From: Stropharia rugosoannulata
Lineage: Eukaryota > Basidiomycota > Agaricomycetes > Agaricales > Strophariaceae
Direction of reading: 5' to 3'
DNA length: 64,000 bases
Assembly: GCA_028532985.1 (NCBI GenBank)
Contig: JANCIK010000012.1
Coordinates: forward strand, 868,001-932,000
Made by a program: the position numbers and the translations under genes. Positions within the stretch are counted from its first letter, which is position 1. Each line of letters opens with the position of its first letter. Below, one piece after another: positions 57,758-64,000 of the stretch. A model generated the notes under the pieces. It searched no databases and was not told the origin of the DNA. It saw only the letters and a program-made list of their open reading frames with translations.

Positions 57758-60700
57758 ACTTTGTCTTCATCCGGCTCGACTTGTCCTTTCCTCTTTCGCT
57801 TCCTTCGCTCACTCGATGCGCCTTTTCCATTGACTCACCCGCCTCGCTCTGCCTCTCGTATCTTCGTCGCGATGCTGTGCAACGCGCGCCCCCGTCGTCC
57901 GTCCTCGCTCAAGTCCTCAAGTCGTTGATATGATCTGAACCGCGGTCGTATTCTTGGTTCTCTCACTCGCCTGCCTGCCTGCCTTCCCTCCATGCCCTCC
58001 TATGCCTTCAACATCTTTTTCCTCATCATCGTTCGTCACACTACCCACCCCATCCACCTGTTTTTTATAATTGTACCATCCCCCTATTACTTGTTGTGGC
58101 ATCCTATTCCCTCCTATCCCATCCCATCCGATCCCAATCACCCTGTTGTGGCTTTATTTTCCTTATTCTCTATATTTCTATTACATAGATATAGGTCCTT
58201 TCCGGCAAAAGTAAAAAATTGTTTGTTTGTTTGCTTGTCCTCTCTTCCCTTTGCGTTAATCACCCTCGATCCCAATCCTATCGTCCACCCCGTTCCGTCC
58301 CCCCTATTTCCCCCATCCACCCACTGTCAACCATCCATCGCTCGTCTCATCCAGTGCTTCGATATACAGTGCCTCGAGGCTCCTGTTCTGCTCGTGCTCC
58401 CACTTTTTTATTCACCTTATTTTTTCTTTTTTTGTCTGTTTCTGTAATGCCCGCCCGCCTGCTTACATACATACTTCCAATACATACATACGCATACATA
58501 CGTGCTTGTTTACTTACTACATGTTTTTTTGTATCTGTTCTTTGTGGACGGGTATGTAAACCACTTGTTTTTGCTCTGCCTTTTTGTCCCCTCGTCTCGT
58601 GTTGTCCCTGATCTCGTCTCGGTATAGGCATTCGTCTCGGAATAGGATTTCGTCGGGACAGGTCTCTCTGGTTCAGGCTCGATCGACACCTTGGCGTCCA
58701 GCAGCATCAGCACGAGCAGTACGACAACGGCAATATGAGCGCGTCATGGAGTCGGCGCGGTGCGCTCCTCCCCCCGCTGCTCGCTCACCCCACCCTGCCC
58801 CATACACCATGCGCACGCGCCAACACCACCACCACCACCACCACCATGGCACCAGCGTACACGCGCTAACACCGCGACCTAAAAACACCGTCGACACCGC
58901 CACCACACCACCCTAAAAACGTCCGCTGGAGCCCGATATATAGAATAAACCCTAGCCCCAGCCCCGACGACGAGCGCAAGAACCAAAAACGAAAAACACG
59001 CTGCCTTTTTTTGCTTGCCTGCCTGCTCGACCCGCCTTGTTATAAAAGTACCCCGCCGCATGCGAATCCCGAGTATTCGCAAAACTCCTACATAAACAAC
59101 GCTCATCCCGAAACATTAAAGTAAAGTCTTCACAAACCCAAACCCAAACCCAAAAGGCCGCTGGCGCATGACCTGTCCTCCCGACACTCTTCCGCCAACC
59201 TCTGTACCATACCCCGTGCCGGTTGGATATTCCTGCCTGTGGCCACCCCACCCCATCCCACCCCATCCTACGTGCGCTACGTCCTGCGTGTTATATCGCA
59301 GCTGCGCGTTATAGATTTTTTTTTTTTTTTCTTATCTTCTTCCGTCGTCTTTTCCTTTTCCCCACCCTTTTTTTGTTTGTTTGAATCTGTCTGATTTTCT
59401 CGTCTCTAGTCTCTCTCGTCTCATGTGATATATACTTAATACTACTACCTACTACCCTGCTTTCGCTTTTTCGCTCGTCCCGTCCCGTTGGCGCCCAGCG
59501 CGCACCCATCCCCTTCCATCATCATTCATATATACATAGCCGCGTCGCGCCTTTGTTTTTACAGCACTTATAGCATTGTAAAGCACTGGCGGCGCGCGCC
59601 TCCTCTGCCCTACCTTACCTTACCCTATAGCGATTTGATAGTACAATACTCTACTCACTAGCCTCTTACTATTATGTGTGATTGCTGTTGGCGGTCGTTT
59701 TGAATGAATGAATGAATAAATGAATTTGATTGATTGATTGGTTTGAATTTGGTGAATTTGGTGAATTTGAGTGATTTGAGGGTTTGAGTGAAGGTTTGGG
59801 TTTGGTGGGATTGGATGAGTTGAGTTCAAACGATGAATGAGTTGAGTCCTACCTGAGCAGAAGACGCAAGGGGCCGGGGGGCAGTTGCGTGAGTATTGAG
59901 TACTAGTGTAGTATAAGTAATCTAAGTATTACAATGTAGACGCCGAGTGAGCGAGTGAGCGCACGAGCACCACTTCTACAGTCCAGACTCCAGAAGGAGG
60001 GCGATGGGGGGGACAACGCAAAGCGGGGTCAAGCTTGGCAAGGACAAGGTAAGGCAAAGCAGGGACGGGCTGGGGACACTGAGGCGGGCTGGGCCGCCCG
60101 CGGGCAGACAGCTGGACCGGGACGGACGCGAACGCGGAGTTGAGCGCAGAGGCGGAGCCGGAGGGCGGACGGACGGAGGGTGCCTTGCCTTGTCTTGGCT
60201 AGAGAGTCGATATACTATATCGCGTACTACAACGTACGACAGCGTACGACGCACCGACGCTTGATAGATAGATGTCATGCTGGGCGGGCGGGTACGAACC
60301 ATGTGCGCGTCGCTGTCCGTCCGGGGTTGTGCGCGTGGTATAGTACGGTGTGCTAGTGCGGTGTGCTGTGTGCTGTGGCGCGGGTTGGGGTATGTGTGCG
60401 TGCGTGCGTGGGGTCCAGATGGGAACGAGAACGAGATCGGCGCGCGTGGCAATGAACATAAGAAATAAATGGATATGCGCGGCGCCCCGCCTCACAATAT
60501 TTCCAAGAGCCTCCACGAGCGTCTTCGTCTTCGTCTTCGTCTTCGTCTGCGTCTGCAGCCTGCTCCAACTGAGATCTCGAAGGAACCTGGCACTAGCGTC
60601 TTCCACTCAATGATCAACAAACCAGTCCTCCATCTTGGCGATCAAGCTCAAGCTCTTCACGCATCAAAGCCCTCGACTTCCTCTTCCTGATCAAAACTCA

Positions 60701-63700
60701 ATGCACGGCCTCCCTCCCCCAAATCCGGTTCCCGCGCTGCAGCCCGAGCCGAACCGCGTTTGCACACAGTAGGCAGTACTCTACTTCGCGCGGGTAGGCG
60801 GCGCGCAAGTACACTGTGGCGTTCACCCCCAAACGTAAACGTTCTTTTTACCTAGGGTCCTCCCTCCCTCCCTCCCTGCAAGTGTGCAGCACACACCGCG
60901 CGTCGCCGGATACAGACCCGAGCCATATAGAGTAGTCCATAGCTAAGTACACAGCGCAGAGAAGTTGGCGCCAGACTCCATTCAGAAGAGCGACAAAGAC
61001 GGCGCGCCCCCATCGTACCCTATCGCGTGGCGCAGTCGCTCGCCGTGCAGTGCGCAACACATGCAATAACCAATACATAAGCACCCATCTTTAGCATAGG
61101 CCAGGAACGGCGATGAACTGCCTAAGAGTCACCAATCACGACAGGTGGCACGCCCCAACGCATGTGCATGAAGGGGCGCACCCCCTGGGCTATGTATCAG
61201 TACTCTATACCATCGCGACTCACGCCGACTTATCCCCGGCGCGCTACCCAAAAGTGCGTGCGGGGTTGCGCGGCGCGTGGGCCGAGTGGGAGGTGTCCGA
61301 GGGGGGATCATCAACGCATGGCGGTGATCCTTTTCACTGCAGTACATAGACAGACGCAGCGCCGTGAAACAGGGGGCGCGCTGGTAGCTATTCATAGCCA
61401 GGCAGGCGTCTGGCTTCTATGTCCAAGTACCCAAGCTCATGCTCAAGCAATGTCCATTGCGAGCTGGCTGGTTAGTCCGTTCGTCCTTGCGCGGAGGCGA
61501 ACACCAACGTCAATCGTCAATCGCAGCATCCCCTCCGACCGCCATCGGGACTGAGGTCTGTACGCCCGCTGCCTATGCACACTTGCCACGAGTTGCCACG
61601 AGTATCACTCATCACCCATCAATGTGGGAGGGGGACCAGAGGGCGCTAACACCAGGAGGGCACAAACGACTGAACCTAACCGCATCGTTCCAAACTGTTT
61701 TATAATTTTAGATAGAATAGTAACATGTTATTGGCGCATACCTTTATTATAAACCCTCGTTCATAGCGCACAGCTAATACCAAAATTCATTCATGTCAAG
61801 CAGTGGCAGACAGCTACATGTTGTATACAAGCTTAATGAACAAAGACCGCACATATAAGCATGAATGGACAGATTATCTCACCAGTACGGGCATATTACA
61901 TGTCATGATAGGCTCGAGAATGTTCGTAAGGCCGCGCGACCAACAACATATCCAGAGCTCGGGACAGCGACGGGCTCTGATAACATTTCAGTTGTCTTTC
62001 ACTGCTCATGACATCACAGAAAGTATTGCCCGACCCACCCGGTTCGCGCGAGAAGATTCAGTACGCACTGCAAACGGCAGTCTCAACAAGCCTCGTGTCC
62101 GGAATGAGCATATTAATTTTGGGCGTCCGCCATACTTTCTCCCATGCCGCATGCGAATCGACTTTGTTGGACATTTCATGCGTCCCAGGAGATGCTTCCA
62201 TATCACTAGATGTGCACATAGCATACCCCCCACAAGAATAACCAGATGCCGACGTTCATCAGGAGCAGCCTGCAATGGAGGGAAAGAACAGTAACCAGTA
62301 GAGGCTTAATTGGTTTTGCCGACAGAGTGGGCTGAGGGGATTGGCTGGTGGGATATAAGCTGCTGCATAGAAGGACCGGTGGCACTGCACAGTCGGGGAA
62401 ACCTGGGGCGGAGCATGACGATGCTTCCGTACCTAACGGCAGATACCGCCTCGAGGTCCCGTACACGCTGATTGCCAGCCGATAGGGCTATATCAAAGTG
62501 CTCCTAAATGAGAGGATCATGGGAAGGGGCCATGCAGGCTGAGAAGACATGGTCAACATGGGGGAGTTGGAACGGGGTTTATGTCAATCCTTCAATGATA
62601 ATTGGCTTCCATGGAGCTAACTAATCGGATTGGTTTGGCCGTTGACTTATTGAATAGAGGAAGCGAACCTGAGGGTAATAGATGGTTCGATAAGTAGTCC
62701 CAGACGGAGTGGATCCGAACATAAATCCACCTCTCTTCAAACCAGATAACTTGAGCTATCAAACAGCAACTTGCGTTTTGACTAGTTCGGGAAATAATCG
62801 CTGTTCTCGGTTTCGAATTGCTTCACATGTGCATTTGAAGCAGAAAGATGGATAGAGACAATACTTGCGGAGATGGAAATGATGTTCAGTAACGCCACAC
62901 ATCACTTCCTGAAGGAGAAATTAATAGAGCCTTTGCTCTTGGGTCGTAGGTAGCCTTAGAGATGGTCCTTTGGGACCACGAGGCACATTCACCGCTGTAT
63001 CACATAGCGGGGACATATCGTTTAGTAGTATGGAATATACCAGTAATGGTCATATATGCGCATATCCGACAAGGGTTTGAAGACTGAATGCCAAGGACCT
63101 GTTATCACTAGCCACCGATGATAACGAAATCAACTAGTGGAATTGGGGTACAGAGATACAAGGGCACATACCGTATACGGAATGCAGGTTTGCACTGGCG
63201 CCTATTTCGTGACACGCCCATCAGTCAAGATGATATTGCAAGTATCTCCGTTGTATCCAGAAAGACCGCGAAAAAATAAAAACAGAAGTGAAACGCTCGC
63301 CAAAGTATGCGGAACTGCCAACTTTGGTCCATAACCCAAAACCCTCAGCGTCAGACTACAGGTGAATGCATCCGTCCGAATTATCGAGGCGTAAAACGGA
63401 TTGCAGTAGGGCGCTAATATGATGATTTTGATCTAAGAACAGAATCAACAAGGATAAAGCTGGCTAAAGTTTCTTCCAACGCAGGCAAATCCCCAGTCGC
63501 CGGCCTAAGCAAGTAATTTAAGCCATTCGGTCCTCCGTCCAGTCCAGGCCAACCCACAAACTGAACCCGTTCGCGTCAGCACCGTCACCTAAGTCTGCGG
63601 TGCGGGCGAGCAGCCATGAGCGGCCGAACGACGGTAAACATAAAAACCCGAATGTCCAGTAGTACGCAGTACATTTTCGCAAAAGTGCGCCGCAACCCAG

Positions 63701-64000
63701 CCGGAGCAATAACATTCGAACTCTACCAGAGACTACGAGAGCATTGCACAGGTTATCTTGACTCACCTTGTCTTGGCTGGTGGTTCACATATAGCAACCA
63801 ATCATCATGAATGAGCGCGACGTATCCTTGGCTCTTCTTGATTCCGCTGCAATGGAAGCCGTGATTTGCATCCGCTCCAATGATGAGTCAACCATGGCAA
63901 GTGTCCTTCGCTGACCTAGAGTAGCCGTGCCATCCTATCCCGAGTACTGGTGAATGTAATATAAGTCGGTTTTGTGTAAAGCAAAGCGTTCAACTTCAGT
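57758..64000. other. Gene-poor, low-complexity region
   Basis: The first ~2 kb (57.8-59.9 kb) is pyrimidine-rich with simple repeats: (CAC)n at 58824-58848, a poly-T at 59317-59330, gaatgaatgaatgaat at 59702-59717 and gattgattgatt at 59729-59740. It may include a long 3' untranslated region of the Sfp1-type gene. A cttcgtcttcgtcttcgtctgcgtctgc repeat lies at 60529-60556. No frame in 59.9-64 kb shows convincing domains or linked splice sites. Confidence 0.45.

Noticed and set aside
61803..62294. Overlapping open frames of 77-163 codons on both strands at 61.8-62.3 kb
   Set aside because: No consistent codon bias, no motif, no linked exons; either strand is equally open.

Overview
The window looks like a piece of an agaricomycete (basidiomycete) genome. 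Genes are split by many short introns (about 45-90 bp, usually gtragt/gtacgt donors). It carries a Plavaka-type transposase, a DUF6698-type protein, non-RD tyrosine-kinase-like kinases, an Sfp1-type zinc-finger factor, TAF11 and an MpaB-type protein. A Rhizoctonia/Ceratobasidium-like fungus would fit, but that is inference. No bacterial operons, CRISPR arrays or convincing tRNA/rRNA genes were seen.

Layout. 0-3 kb: the 3' end of a coiled-coil gene, kinase gene 1, and a decayed second copy of part of the coiled-coil gene. 4.6-10.6 kb: a field of truncated or degraded genes, including a secreted histidine-phosphatase-like gene without its catalytic residues, plus one intact 4-exon orphan. 11.07-15.12 kb (minus): a nearly complete 10-exon Plavaka transposase with a single in-frame TGA. 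15.47-17.09 kb: a ~197-bp tandem array just 5' of it. 17-30.5 kb: an island of orphan genes (acidic-tailed 257 aa protein, RPA1-N-like 225 aa protein, duplicated CxxC...H protein, 554 aa protein, 322 aa protein, DUF6698 protein). 30.5-32.4 kb: a second copy of the array in inverted orientation, followed by a decayed Plavaka 5' leader/exon. 34.1-37.1 kb: a 989 aa single-exon protein with an RRM-like segment. 38.9-41.1 kb: a gene fusing an Sfp1-like C2H2 module to a kinase. 41.3-42.6 kb (minus): TAF11. 43.8-45.8 kb: MpaB-like oxygenase family. 45.8-54.6 kb: gene-poor, with a 597-bp pogo-like MITE. 54.6-57.8 kb: the likely parental Sfp1-type factor. 57.8-64 kb: gene-poor, low-complexity rich.

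How things fit together. The two kinase genes are paralogues with the same kinase exon lengths. The 38.9-kb copy also shares N-terminal layout (NYxCCG finger, then two C2H2 fingers) with the stand-alone Sfp1-type gene 13 kb downstream, so the fusion probably arose by local duplication and exon joining. Both tandem arrays sit 5' of Plavaka coding remnants in inverted orientation and enclose the orphan-gene island. That suggests either two Plavaka insertions flanking old accessory sequence, or one large rearranged element. Exon models were built by eye from splice sites and reading-frame continuity; those marked high confidence keep phase across every junction.
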